From Gigaspora margarita (Eukaryota > Glomeromycota > Glomeromycetes > Diversisporales > Gigasporaceae): DNA of 64,000 nucleotides. The notes beneath the pieces were generated by a model, which worked only from the letters and a program-made list of their open reading frames with translations, had not been told where the DNA came from and ran no database searches. A program made the translations under genes and the position numbers. Shown here piece after piece: positions 34,513 through 44,555 of the stretch (its first letter is position 1; every line of letters starts with the position of its first letter). Location of the stretch: positions 46,609 to 110,608 of the forward strand of contig WTPW01000187.1 in assembly GCA_009809945.1 (NCBI GenBank). The letters are read 5' to 3'.

Positions 34513-35220
34513 ATTGAAAGTTTCAAAGGTATTAATGTCTGCACTGCTTGTATAGGTATTATTATTACTTAAAATAGAAGAAATGTTTTTATTGAAGTTA
34601 CGTGTATTAAAATCTATTATTTGCAGAAATAAAGCAAAATCGTTTCTAAGCTATGCATATAAAAAAAAATGATGTGTTGTGTATATGTAAACATCATTAT
34701 AAATACAAATGTTATGTGATGATTTAATGCATATAATTAGTTGGTATTACAATCGAAATGCACTGTAGTTAGTTAGTGTTACTATCAAATGCAATGTAGT
34801 TAGTTGGTGTTATGAAAATGTAACAAATACTTATATATTAGTATAATTCAGTATTATACATATAGTGGTGTTTAACACTACTGGTTTGATTTATAATTAC
34901 TAATTTTTAATTAATATTACATATTTTTTTATATATTATATTTTAATTATTATACATTCTTTACAGTATTATTTTTATATTATTACATATTATTTTAACT
35001 ACTTTTGTACTTCATCGCATCTAATTCTATTACTATATACAAAAAACTAGCCCTATACACTTATTTTCACTCATTCCACAATTAGCTATTATCTTCACTT
35101 CTTTGTTTCTATCATCTTTGCTTTAGCTATTTCTTTTGTTTTGGCTATAATCTTTGTTTTGCTCTCTTTTTCTAAATACTTCCTAAAAATAGTAAAGAAG
35201 TGAAAAAAATAAAAAAACCA
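34513..35220. other. non-coding stretch with a short tandem repeat
   Basis: At 34736-34812 a unit of about 38 bases (ATGCA.TGTAGTTAGTTGGTGTTA-type) is present two to three times. The rest is AT-rich. At 34905-34945 a TTTTTAATTAATATTACAT phrase recurs from 17825 and the LINE 2 target at 21040. Confidence 0.5.
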
Positions 35221-35224
35221 TTTC

Positions 35225-35900
35225 TTAGAAGTGTTGGTGTTCTTGCAAATTGCCAAAGAAATCTAGTATATTTTTGCAAAGTGCTAAAGAAGTTAAAACT
35301 GGTGTTCTTGTAAAGTGCCAGAAAAGTTGCAAAGTGTCAAAGAAGTCAGGAATAAATAAAATAAAATAAAAATTAAAAAAATAAGTAAAAAAAAACAAAT
35401 AAAAAAACAAAAAATGTAAGCAAACTAATAAAAAAAATAAACAAAGCCCTAATTCTTTATTTCTCTGAAGTAAGAGTTCATGTTTTTGCAAATTCAGAAA
35501 TTGCAAAAACTGGGTTAATGTTTTTGCAAAATGCTAAAAAAGTCACAAAGTGCTGAAAAAGTCTGAGTTGGTTTTTTTGCAAAGTGCTAGGAAGTAAGGG
35601 TTCTGTTCTCGCAAAGTGCCAAATAAAATAAATTAATAAAAAAAATTTAAAAATAAAACAAAAAAAAACAAAAACAAAAAATATAAAATGAAAAAATAAA
35701 TAATACGAAACCTTGCAAAAACTTGCAAAAACTTGTGCCTAACTAAATTATTTCTCTAAAAAAGCATTCTTAAAGATTTAGAAATTGCTGAAAAAATCAG
35801 TTGTATGTTCTTGCAAAGTGTCAGAAGTTTGAGTTGGTATATGCAAAGAGCTGAAAAGTTGTTGGTTTTCTTGCAAAAGGCTAGCATTTTTGTAAAGTGT
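35225..35900. repeat. degenerate minisatellite (TTCTTGCAAAGTGC.AAAGAAGT)
   Basis: A unit of about 22-25 bases with the core TTGCAAAGTGC and AAAGAAGT occurs in blocks at 35225-35345, 35470-35615 and 35770-35900, separated by A-rich filler of AAATAAAA words. A minus-strand frame through it (35225-35506) is a by-product. Confidence 0.7.
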
Positions 35901-36159
35901 GAAAAAAACTAAAAATAAATAAATAAAAAAAAAAACAAACCAAAAACAAAAAAAAGTAAAAACAATAAAAAAACAAAACGAAATGAAAAAACAATGTGAT
36001 AGAAGATCTAATTTATAAACAAAAGATCTAATCTAATCTTGAAATACAGATTTGTAGATTAATTTTGATATATTCAAAGTATTTTGAAAATATAGTTCAA
36101 TGTGTTCTTGGTATGACCCAGGTTACATATTTACTGATCTAGCCAGTCCTCTCAAAAAT

Positions 36160-36330
36160 ATTTTGAATTCACTTTCAAAAATATTTTCAAAATATTTTGA
36201 AACCTATAATATTTCAAAATACATTGCGAAATATTTTGAAATATATTGCATATGCAAAATCTTTCAAAAAATTTTGCAAGTTTGCAAGATTTTTCAAAAA
36301 ATTGTGCTACTATAAATTTGCTGAAATATA
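36160..36330. repeat. degenerate short-word repeat (AAAATATTTTG)
   Basis: Words CAAAATATTTTGAAA, AATATATTGC and TTTTGCAA on both strands, matching the vocabulary at 15475-15765. Between here and 36870 the sequence is AT-rich and non-coding, with a piece near 36455-36520 related to 14850-15010 in reverse. Confidence 0.65.
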
Positions 36331-36869
36331 AAAGATTTGAAAAACTATGTTTTGATTTTAATACAAGTAGAATTACATGCCAAACAACTTTGATTAAGAG
36401 CCCAAAATAAATTACCTAATAAAAAAAAAGTTTTATATTAAAAAGTTAAAAATTTCATTTTTCTTACAAAGTAACCTATTTTTATCTTTTAAATAAAATT
36501 GTTCAGAGCATTTTTTATATTACATTAGCAAATTTACACACTATTCTAAATTTTTGTAATTTCAAATTTGCAAACATCCAATCAAATTAATAAATTTTAT
36601 ATAATTGATATTATTAATGAAAAATATTTATATAAAACTTCTAGTAAATCATATAAATAATATAGGGAAAGAAATATCATGAATTCAAAGCTTATAGTAA
36701 TTTTATGTTTTTTTATAAATTTATATATAACAAAAAACTCAGTTATAAATAGTATGACAAATCAGTTGACTGATATGTACTTTATTTTAAATTTATATAT
36801 ATATATATATATTTTTTATACTTGCACCAGATGCTTACGGGTGCTTTAAATTTATATATTTAGCTAGAG

Positions 36870-37565
36870 ATTTAACATATGGGCTGATTTAAAGAATTGC
36901 TAATAACTTTTGCTCTACTGGTCTGTTTTAGATGATTTAACTATCTAAATGTTCGTCTCAATAAGACGATTCTAACAAGCCCAAAATTGCTAAAATCCAA
37001 TCACAGGATCCAGAGATCGATCAAATTTTGTGAAATTTTAATAGTGTTTTTAGAATTACTATGAAATATCTTTAACAGTGAATAACGTTTGAACCACTGG
37101 TCCATTTTGGATGATTTAACTACCAAAATGTTCGTCTCGATGAGACGATTCTAACGAGCCCAAGATCATCAAAATCTAATCACAGATTCACAAGATCGTT
37201 AAAAATTAGTATAATGGCTTATCTACAAATCTCATGGGTTTTTACAGTACTACAATATAAAAAAACCCATGAGATTTGTAGATAAGCCATTATACTAATT
37301 TTTAACGATCTTGTGATCCAGTGATTAGATTTTGATGATCTTGGGCTCGTTAGAATCGTCTCATCGAGACGAACATTTTGGTGGTTAAATCATCCAAAAC
37401 GGACCAGTGGTTCAAACGTTATTCACTGTTAAAGATATTTACATAGTAATTCTAACAACACTCCGTCTCATTGAGACGAACATTTTGGTAGTTAAATCAT
37501 CCAAACGGACCAGTGGTTCAAAAATTATTTGCAATTCCTTAAATTAGCCGATATAACACGTTTTA
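36870..37565. repeat. large palindromic foldback element
   Basis: Centre near 37245. The inner arms (about 37075-37235 and 37255-37440) are almost identical inverted copies, with landmarks GTTCGTCTCGATGAGACG, CTAACGAGCCCAAGATCAT and GGCTTATCTACAAATCTCAT. Outer arms continue to about 36870 and 37565 with more divergence. Within each arm the GTTCGTCTC..GAGACG plus CCACTGGTCC.TTTGGATG block occurs twice. The left outer arm has about 80 bases missing from the right. No reading frame. Confidence 0.85.
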
Positions 37566-39053
37566 TACTATATATTTAGTATTAGATATTTAGTTTAGGT
37601 TTCGTATATACATTTAACTTAAATTATATATACTTATGCATATCATAGCTTGGGCTTTATGATTTAGCTTAGTTTGGGAGCTCTGTAAATATATTGCTGT
37701 TGAAACTATAAAAAAAAAATTTGAAATAGTGTATTTAGAAAGTATGTGCATTTATAGAGTAGAAATTATATATATCTCTTAGAAATTGGAACCAGAATAT
37801 TTAGAGAATTTTTATTTAGTCAGTATATTTATAAAGTTCTAACTATATATATTTAGGTTTGTTTTTATAGCAAATATTTAGCTTGAATTTCATGTTTTAT
37901 TATTTTTATTAATTGATACTAATCAATCAAAGAATATATTTAATATATTACCAAGTATGCATTTGTCATTATTTATAATTACTATTTTGTTACATCTATA
38001 TAATATTTGAAATTTTTTATTAATTTATATTAATTTGCATTAGGTTTTGTAATTTAATATAATATATTGCCATTTTATAATATGTGATCCAAGATTATTC
38101 CAACTAATATTTAAAGAAGTAAGTATGATATTTATAAATGCATATTAGCTAACTAGTGCTTTTTCTCTATCTAATTTAACTAGTATCTAAAAAGTCAATA
38201 TAGTACAAAATGCATTAACTAATTATCCTATTCAAAGAAGTTAGTATAGTTGTTCTTATGAAGCACATCAGTTAGTGTTTGATCTAAGTTATTATTACTA
38301 ATACCTAAAAATTAACATGATGTTCTTACAAAGTACATTAGCAATTATTTAGATCAATCTAATATCTAAAGAAATAAGTATAGTGTTTATATAAAGTACA
38401 TTGGCTAATGCTTCTTCTCTATTTGGTTCATGTTTATTCCAACTTTAAGATTCAAAAAGTCAGAGTGATATTTTTGCTAAATGCTTTTTTTACTATCAAA
38501 ATTCAAAGAAGTTAACATGGTGTTTATGCAGTATGCAGCTGCTAATACTCTGGTTTTAATTCATATAAAAATAAAAAAATAATAAAATGAATAACTTATC
38601 TTTAAAAGTTTGCAATGATAGCTATTTAATAGATTTGGTTGATTTGGTAATAATTTAATTTGCTACCAAAAAGAACTGGATCTGTTACATTCTAATGATT
38701 TTAAAAACCTATAGTAGACTTGGGTCTAGTACAGAGCTAAGCATTAATATTGTAACAAGATAAATTTTAAAGTATATACATACTTTGCATTTGTAATAAG
38801 CAGTTTAGATTTTTAAAACATCTATACAATTTGTATATGGATCTAATTTATAGAAAATCTGCACATATCAGCTATTTGATGCACTTTGTATATTGTTTAA
38901 TAGTCAAATTTAAATATGTAAAAAATTTGGGTTAATTTACAAATCTGCATATATAATTTTATTTATCAGTACTATTTGGTTCAAGTATTAATAATAGTAT
39001 TAATTCTAACAAATTTCAATAAAATACAAAAATGTGAATTATACAATAAGATG
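37566..39053. other. AT-rich non-coding stretch with an approximately 85-base degenerate repeat
   Basis: No gene is seen. At about 38105-38560 a loose unit recurs five to six times, built from AAAGAAGT.AGTAT, GT.(C/T)TTAT.AAG.ACATT and AGCTAA.TAGTGCTT. The remainder is AT-rich without structure I can support. Confidence 0.5.
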
Positions 39054-39420
39054 AATTAAGGGTAGAGTATATGTAAATCATTTTTATAATACTAATTATG
39101 ACTCTACTATGTAAATCAGAAATCACTAGTACATCATGTGATTTGATTGGCTAGTTTTGTATTGTCACCCGCAAAATTTATTCATTACCCGCAAAATTCA
39201 TTAACTTAGTAAGTAAATTTTTAACATACCAACTTAGTTAATATGGGTTTTTTTGATGTTTTGATAAAACAAGTATTCAAAAACAGGTTTAGTAATATTT
39301 TATAATGTTATATTTATTTTTATGTAACTCATCCGTAGTGATTGTGTTGTGTAATCTGATTTATATAGTAGAGTCATAATTAGTATTATAAAATGATCTA
39401 CATATACTCTACCCTTAATT
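39054..39420. mobile_element. TIR element (MITE), family B copy 2
   Basis: Termini of about 65 bases are inverted: AATTAAGGGTAGAGTATATG at the left and CATATACTCTACCCTTAATT at the right, with AATACTAATTATGACTCTAC mirrored inside. The interior includes ACCCGCAAAATT twice (39170-39205). It sits immediately upstream of the DIRS RT fragment. Confidence 0.85.
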
Positions 39421-39605
39421 TATACAAAAAAGAGTACATGCTATCTAAAGTTAATATTAAAGATGCATACTGGATATTACCTGTATATCTAGTGAATCAA
39501 GTTTCACAAGAGATAAAATTAGATAAAAGTATTTATTTTAACAAATCATTAGCCTTTGAAAATAGAACATCTGAAGGCATTTTTTGCAAATTTGTGAATG
39601 TAATT

Positions 39606-39770
39606 AGGGGTGTGACAAAAATAGGATAATTTTTTAGGAGAGGAGGGGGGTAAAAAATGTTAAAATTATATATAGAAACCTGATCAAATCTTATTAAAGG
39701 GGGAAGGGAGATAGAAAATAATTAGGTAATTAATGACATGGCCCTTATATAAATAGCCATTCAACAAAAA
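39606..39770. repeat. interspersed repeat, family G copy 2
   Basis: Collinear with 14484-14640 (GTGACAAAAAT, GGATAATTTTTTAGG, GTAAAAAATGTTAAAATT, AGAAACCTGATCAAATCT). Together with the TIR element at 39813 it interrupts the DIRS RT. Confidence 0.6.
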
Positions 39771-39812
39771 ATTAAAACAATAATTTACTATATTGATAAT
39801 TTTCTAATAATA

Positions 39813-40127
39813 CTATATATTCCCAAAAATAAGCTATCTTTTTTGGCCAAAAATTACATGAAAAAACGTGGGGTAGCTTATTTTTGAATTGTTGAATTTT
39901 TTGGAAATTTGAAAAACGTACTAAGAAAAGTTGTCCAAATAACGTGGAATTTTTATTATAAGTGTATTTTTATGCCCTGAACAAGTTTACTTAATGGCAC
40001 ATTTGAGGTTTACTTAGTAAAATTTGGACTTTTATATGTAGCAACTGCTAATGCGTTTTTTAAGATTTTTGAAAAAAATTAGAAGGGTAGCTTATTTTTG
40101 GAGTAGCTTATTTTTGGGAATATATGG
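39813..40127. mobile_element. TIR element, family F copy 2 (reversed)
   Basis: The ends CTATATATTCCCAAAAATAA and TTATTTTTGGGAATATATGG are inverted. Relative to 11271-11590 it is turned around: the double AATAAGCTAC/GTAGCTTATT unit is now at the right (40086-40118). Non-coding. Confidence 0.75.
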
Positions 40128-40257
40128 TATCAAAAACCAATAGCAAAAAAGAACTCAAACAATTTTTATAAATATTGGATATAATTAGGGTACCTTTCAA
40201 AGAATCAAAGTTAGAAGGCCCTAGTACCTGTATTATATTTCTTGAGATAATAATAAA

Positions 40258-40671
40258 TGTCAGGGATAATGCTAAAATCGGATGATGCTGAAATCCATGT
40301 GATCACCATATCATCAGATTTCCTAAAATTTCCAAAAATTATGTAAACAATTGATCTATACTACGTAATTATAATAATCGAATGGGGTTGGTTAGAGTGG
40401 AGTTAATTCAATACTATATAAATCGTATCTTTGATATCTATATATAAAAGACCTTCTAACTGTATCAAAACGCGACCCTAACCCTAACCCTAAACACGAG
40501 GCAAATTTTTCTTTTTGTTAGTAGTTTTATAGATGCTTTTTGGCTCATAGTTAGGGTTAGAGTTAGGGTCACCTTTTTGTATTCGATGTAGTGTAGATCG
40601 ATTGTTTATACAATTTTTGGAAATTTTAGAAAATCTGATAATATAATGATTACGTGGATTTCAGCATTATC
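40258..40671. mobile_element. telomere-word TIR element, family K, nested in DIRS
   Basis: The left GGGATAATGCTaaAATC plus CTGAAATCCATGTGATCA mirrors TGATTACGTGGATTTCAGCA and TTATCCCC at the right. Flanked by AATAAAT on both sides. Telomeric words are themselves inverted inside: ACCCTAACCCTAACCCTAAA (40475-40494) and TTAGGGTTAGAGTTAGGG (40551-40568), able to form a hairpin. Confidence 0.75.
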
Positions 40672-40966
40672 CCCAACAATAAATACAGAAATAATATCAG
40701 TATATATTCTATTTTCAAAAAAAGAAAAGATATGAGAACTATTTACAGACTGGGCCACCAAAACATAATGCTACAGAAAGAACCTTCAATTACTTGTTGG
40801 GTTCCTAATATAGATATATTTAGGTGTTTCTCCAAAAAAACTATTTGTACAAGATTCATAAAGGTACAGAAATTCATCAAAAACCAGAGTCATCATATAA
40901 GAATAACCAAAGCCTATGAATGAAAATATATAATACTAGATTAAACTTATAAAAAAATAGTCTAGC

Positions 40967-41114
40967 ACAGATCTCTGAAATATACATAGATAGATCAGGT
41001 TTATTATAAAATTATTAAAAATAGAAAGATCTACAAAAAACCTCAAAAATAAGCAAAAATTACTATTAATAAAAAAAAATCTGCATAAACCCCCAAAATT
41101 AAACTAATACCTGA
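40967..41114. mobile_element. partial TIR element, family H copy 2
   Basis: Collinear with 18579-18752: ATATACATAGATAGATCAGG, AAAATAGAAAGATCT, CCTCAAAAATAAGCAAAA, AAACTAATACCTGA. The far right terminus is missing. Confidence 0.65.
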
Positions 41115-41123
41115 AGACCCATA

Positions 41124-41192
41124 GGTTGATAGCGCAGTGGTTAGTGCTTTGGGTTATACTCGCAAGGTTGCCAGCCCAAACTTGGCAGCAAC
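41124..41192 (+). repeat. tRNA-like sequence (tRNA-derived SINE head or pseudo-tRNA)
   Basis: A 69-base segment with an A-box TAGCGCAGTGG and D-arm GCGC..GTGC, ends GGTTG and CAACC able to form an acceptor stem, and a TGCCA/TGGCA T-stem. The T-loop (AGCCCAAACT) departs from the B-box consensus, the anticodon loop is too large (about 11 bases) and a short A run follows. So it is more likely a retroposed fragment than a working tRNA. Confidence 0.5.
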
Positions 41193-41194
41193 CA

Positions 41195-41580
41195 AAAATC
41201 TATGAACAGATGCATCAAACATAGGTAGTGGAGCAATATTCAAGAACTATTTCACAGCATTCAAATGGGTAGATCAGAAGGCAATAACTGATCATGACAT
41301 TCAAGAATGAGAACTTTTAACAACCTTTATAGCAATTCATACCTTTTCACCTTTTATGGACAAGAGAAGAAGCTAATAATATGAACAGATAGTTTAGCTA
41401 ATGCAGAAGCTTACTATGCAGAATTTTGCAGAAACTCTTGAATCAATAGGATTATAGCACAAATATATAAAACTCAAATTTAGGAAAATTTTTCAATAAA
41501 AATAGAACACATACCAGGCAAACAAAACAGGGATATGGATTTGCTATCACATAGTGAGCATAAAGAATACATATTCAAAC
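41195..41580 (+). pseudogene. DIRS RNase H remnant
   Basis: TDASNIGSGAIF (about 41208; first Asp and the Gly turn), KAITDHDIQE then a TGA where Trp is usual (the family has W-ELL), and after a frameshift TDSLANAEAYYAEFC (about 41392) and KIEHIPGKQNRDMDLLSHSE (about 41500), the DIRS-type HIPG.N..AD.LSR ending with AD changed to MD. Several stops. It sits directly before the recombinase part. Confidence 0.65.
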
Positions 41581-41839
41581 ATCCTATAAACAATACCTCC
41601 AACCCGATAGTCCACCAGAATATGCTAATGCAATTTTTCTTATCCCATCACTGCTGCAATAGATCCACGCCAACCCATAAATCAAGAGCAGAATAGGTAA
41701 AGAAACAATATGATTACCAGTGACACTAAACATAAACAACACCAAGAATCAAGAGGCTTCGACAACAATATGCTGTTAGACCTGCAGGTAACAAAAATCT
41801 TAAATGTTAAACCTCTGAAGCACAAGCAGTTATTAAATG

Positions 41840-42680
41840 TATCAAATGTTGGCTGACAAACAATACTGGAAAAACGAGGATGGCAATGTATGGCTAGTAA
41901 TATCTAAAGAATCACTAATCAAATTCATCAAATGGCTATGTAATGAAGTGTCTCCAACAATTTTATCCTATCTATCAGCATTGAAATTCCACTATTCAAG
42001 AAATTCATATGACTGAGCACCAGTGCGAAATGATCTATTAGTGAAGAAGATACTCAAAACGATTGACAAAAATCACAGATACAAACCAGTGCAACAATAA
42101 AGGCACATCACGAGAATCCACCTGGATCAAATAAAGCGCAACATGAACTTAGAGAATCAGACAATTTGCTTTTCTGGTCAGTGGCGTTAACTGCATTTTA
42201 CAAACTAGCATGGGTCGGGGAACTCCTACCAGACCGAAAACTTGATGAAAGCAAAGTCCCTTGTTTGCAAGCACTAAGATTTGAGCACATCAACTCCGAG
42301 ACATTTGCAACAGTTCAACTTGCAAGAACCAAAAAGCACAAAGCAACAATCAGATTTATGCTCATAATAAACCCAACCAAAGACAACTTATGCCCCATCA
42401 AATTACTCAAAGCATATATTATTCGACGCACCTGCCTATCATACACACCCAGCAGCGAATTACTGTTCGTAAGACACAATGGCTCATGGACCACAAAAGG
42501 ATGGTTCTGCAGAAAACTACGAATCAATCCTACCCAACACTGATGTATTAGAGCACAGCTTTAGAGCAGGCGGCACCACAGAATTGGTAATGTGGGGGTG
42601 CAACCCGATTATGATTCAAAAAATTGCCTGGTGGGATTCAGAAGCATTTTATAGATAATGTACGAGCACACCCCACTATG
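41840..42680 (+). pseudogene. DIRS/Crypton-type tyrosine recombinase
   Basis: Would integrate the circular cDNA. The open stretch 42166-42543 reads LLFWSVALTAFYKLAWVGELL, LRFEHINSETFATVQLARTK (box II lysine region), NLCPIKLLKAYIIRR and LLFVRHNGSWTTKGWF. After a frameshift follow HSFRAGGTTELVMWGCNPIM (H-x-x-R box) and KIAWWDSEAFYR with the expected C-terminal Tyr region. The first catalytic Arg, normally in A-R-x-G-E-L, is Trp (TGG in place of CGG). The upstream half (41840-42165) is readable only in pieces. Confidence 0.72.
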
Positions 42681-42719
42681 ATCGCATATTGATGAAAGCA
42701 TACAAGTGTGACTTTAAAA

Positions 42720-42769
42720 AAAAAAAAAAAAACAATACTTTTGGAACAAGATTCACTCACACATTATAT

Positions 42770-42826
<57 letters not shown>

Positions 42827-42912
42827 AATGACGCAAACTAACAAAACCAAACGGATGAAATAAAAACAAATAAAGCAGATAAATATCTAAACATAAGAAG
42901 AAAAAAAAAAAG
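42720..42912. repeat. poly(A) tracts
   Basis: A runs at about 42718-42732, 42772-42825 (about 54 A) and 42901-42911. The long run may be a retroposon tail or assembly-sensitive simple repeat; no target duplication was identified. Confidence 0.7.
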
Positions 42913-42953
42913 GGAAAGAGAATGGTAGAATCATAAAATTTTGGGATGGGATT

Positions 42954-43829
42954 CTACCATTTCTTTACTCTCATACTTCTCTACCGCTTATTCGGTATTT
43001 TCACCTGCATCTCTGTTCACAGCCGGTCTGCTCAGGCGGGAAACCACTGGTTGATCGATCCTGCGGCGACTCCTAGTGCAATGATTGTTACAAACTTCTC
43101 GGGATGTCATTGCCGTTCTGGCTAATCGTGTCCAGTCACTGGCTTCTTTGTTATCATGTACTAAATTCCATTTTAACTGCTTTAATAAAACTGCCTCTGG
43201 CCTAAATAATGTCAACATAGCCCAACACGAGTAGTATAAAACGATACTTTTCGTGCGAAGTTATAATGAATCACGAGATCAAAAAGTGAAGTGGCACACC
43301 CATGCCACGATCCGCAGGAATGGTCACGAGAGGCCGATTCCAAACCAAGAAGTTGATTGATAGGGGAAATCATATGCATGAAGGCCGCTTCATATGACAA
43401 TGACATATGAACATTATAAGCCTCGACAATTTAATAAACCACAGCACTGAACACTGGATTTCCCTGGTGTCAACCCGATTGATCAGACTTCTTTTCGACC
43501 CACCCAACCCACCCAAGACAAATAACTACCATTTCTCTACTTTCATGCTTCTCTACTGCTTATTCAATATTTTCACCTGCATTTCTGCTCACAGCTGGAC
43601 TGCTCAGGCAGGCGGGAAACAACCGGCTGATTGATCCTACGGTGACTCTCAGTGCAACGATTGTTGCAAACTTTTCAGGATGTCATTGCCATTCTGGCTA
43701 ATCACGGCCAGTCACTGGCTTCTTTGCCATCATGTACTAAATTCCATTTTAACTGCTTTAATAAAACTGACTCCGGCCTAAATAATGCCGGCATAGCCCA
43801 ACACGAGTAGTATAAAATGATACTTTTCG
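42954..43829. repeat. pair of 300-base direct repeats (candidate DIRS split direct repeats)
   Basis: 42954-43253 and 43526-43829 are about 90% alike, same orientation: both start CTACCATTTCT.TACT and end ACACGAGTAGTATAAAA(C/T)GATACTTTTCG. Between them are 272 bases of different, GC-richer sequence. Located just downstream of the recombinase, they fit the split direct repeats of PAT/Ngaro-type DIRS elements, but a simple segmental duplication or LTR pair is not excluded. Short frames in them are not called as genes. Confidence 0.7.
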
Positions 43830-43904
43830 ATCCGGATTAGGGACGATGAATACCGGTAGTTTATAAATTTCGGTCGAATAGACTTCGGTAAGTTTTTTGT
43901 TATG

Positions 43905-44095
43905 CCCGGATTTATTTTATATTCAGATTCATTTTTATATCCGTTTTATATATTATATCCGGGATTTATATATCATATCCGGATTTATATATTGTATCCG
44001 GATTTTATTTATCGGATATATATATTCAAAAAATTGAATCCGGATTTATTTAGAATTCGGATTAATCCAGATATAAATATATATCCGGATTTAAC
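43905..44095. repeat. degenerate minisatellite (ATATCCGGATTTATAT)
   Basis: About nine copies of an 18-24-base unit around TATCCGGATTTATATAT, with inverted variants at the right end. A related vocabulary (ATATCCAGATATAAAT) is at 57715-57765. Confidence 0.75.
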
Positions 44096-44300
44096 TACTA
44101 CCTCTAGCCATAACTATGTTTCAAAAACAAAATAATTTTTTTCGACTTCTTTATGATGAATTCGTTTAAAAAATTAGTTTCCAAAATAACCCTTTAATTC
44201 TAATTAAATTCTTGACATTCACTTCATAATAAAACCTATTTATTGACAAGTGCTAAGAATATAAACTAATAATTTATTATTCGGGAGCAATTTCTACGTA

Positions 44301-44555
44301 CCGTAAACTGTCGTATGCAAGACCGGTTCTACCAATTTTAAAACTTCTAATAGAACCCAGGCACAATACATAGTTAAGAGTTTATATCATAGAAATTATT
44401 TAAATTTATAATACACAATCTGAAAAGAACTGCATTTCAATTAAGTAGATCTTATGATTCACTCCCGTATACGATAATTATGAAAAAAATTAAGAAGATT
44501 TTATGATTCACACCGGGGTTAACTATGCAGGGATCTTTTATACGGCAGTTTACGG
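44301..44555. mobile_element. TA-flanked TIR element
   Basis: The ends CCGTAAACTGTCGTATG and ATACGGCAGTTTACGG are inverted with TA on both sides. Partial tandem duplication overlaps the right end (ATAATTATGAAAAAAATTAA at 44475 and again at about 44553). Confidence 0.7.

Larger units (their letters stand above)
30096..34893. mobile_element. candidate full extent of a MULE (weak TIRs)
   Basis: Left 30096-30126 (TAAATTACACCACTGGTG and TTAAATACTAGTA) and right 34863-34893 (TAGTGGTGTTTAA, CACTACTGGTTTGATTTA) are imperfect inverted repeats, about 24 of 31 positions matching. They bracket the MULE transposase remnant. No 9-base target duplication was found, so the limits are tentative. Confidence 0.35.
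39424..40920 (+). pseudogene. DIRS reverse transcriptase, in three pieces
   Basis: The first piece has KVNIKDAYWILPV, the DIRS-type version of RT motif A (Asp within DIKDAY is here N-I-K-D), and the Y/F..SLAFENRTSEGIF motif B region. The motif C block (usually DD) is absent, presumably lost with the insertion at 39606-40135. The second piece reads ELKQFL then stop, followed by VPFKESKLEGPSTCIIFLEI. The third piece (INTEIISVYI, KKEKI, ELFTDWATKT, KNLQLLVGFLI) continues the same protein beyond the element at 40258-40671. Stops and frameshifts are frequent; it is dead. Confidence 0.7.
39421..42680 (+). mobile_element. DIRS-like (tyrosine recombinase) retrotransposon, fragmented
   Basis: RT, RNase H and tyrosine recombinase fragments occur in DIRS order on one strand. 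RT: MLSKVNIKDAYWILPVYL and FENRTSEGIFCKFVNVI (39436-39610), then after an insertion PFKESKLEGPSTCIIFLEI (about 40195-40250), then after a second insertion further RT/connection sequence (40672-40900). RNase H and recombinase follow. Inserted elements: 39606-40135 (family G plus the TIR element 39813-40127), 40258-40671, and 40967-41192. The 5' end is not identified. Confidence 0.75.

Noticed and set aside
35225-35506. Membrane-like small protein on the minus strand
   Set aside because: The frame is a by-product of the TTGCAAAGTGC minisatellite and A-rich filler.
35225-38560. CRISPR-like arrays in the repeat blocks
   Set aside because: Units are highly divergent, without constant repeats and unique spacers, and the genome is eukaryotic.
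41124-41192. Functional tRNA gene
   Set aside because: Anticodon loop is oversized and the T-loop lacks the usual B-box sequence; it sits within a shredded retroelement.
42954-43829. LTR pair of an LTR retrotransposon
   Set aside because: No TG..CA ends, no primer-binding or polypurine site, and only 272 bases between; the DIRS context explains them better, though not proven.
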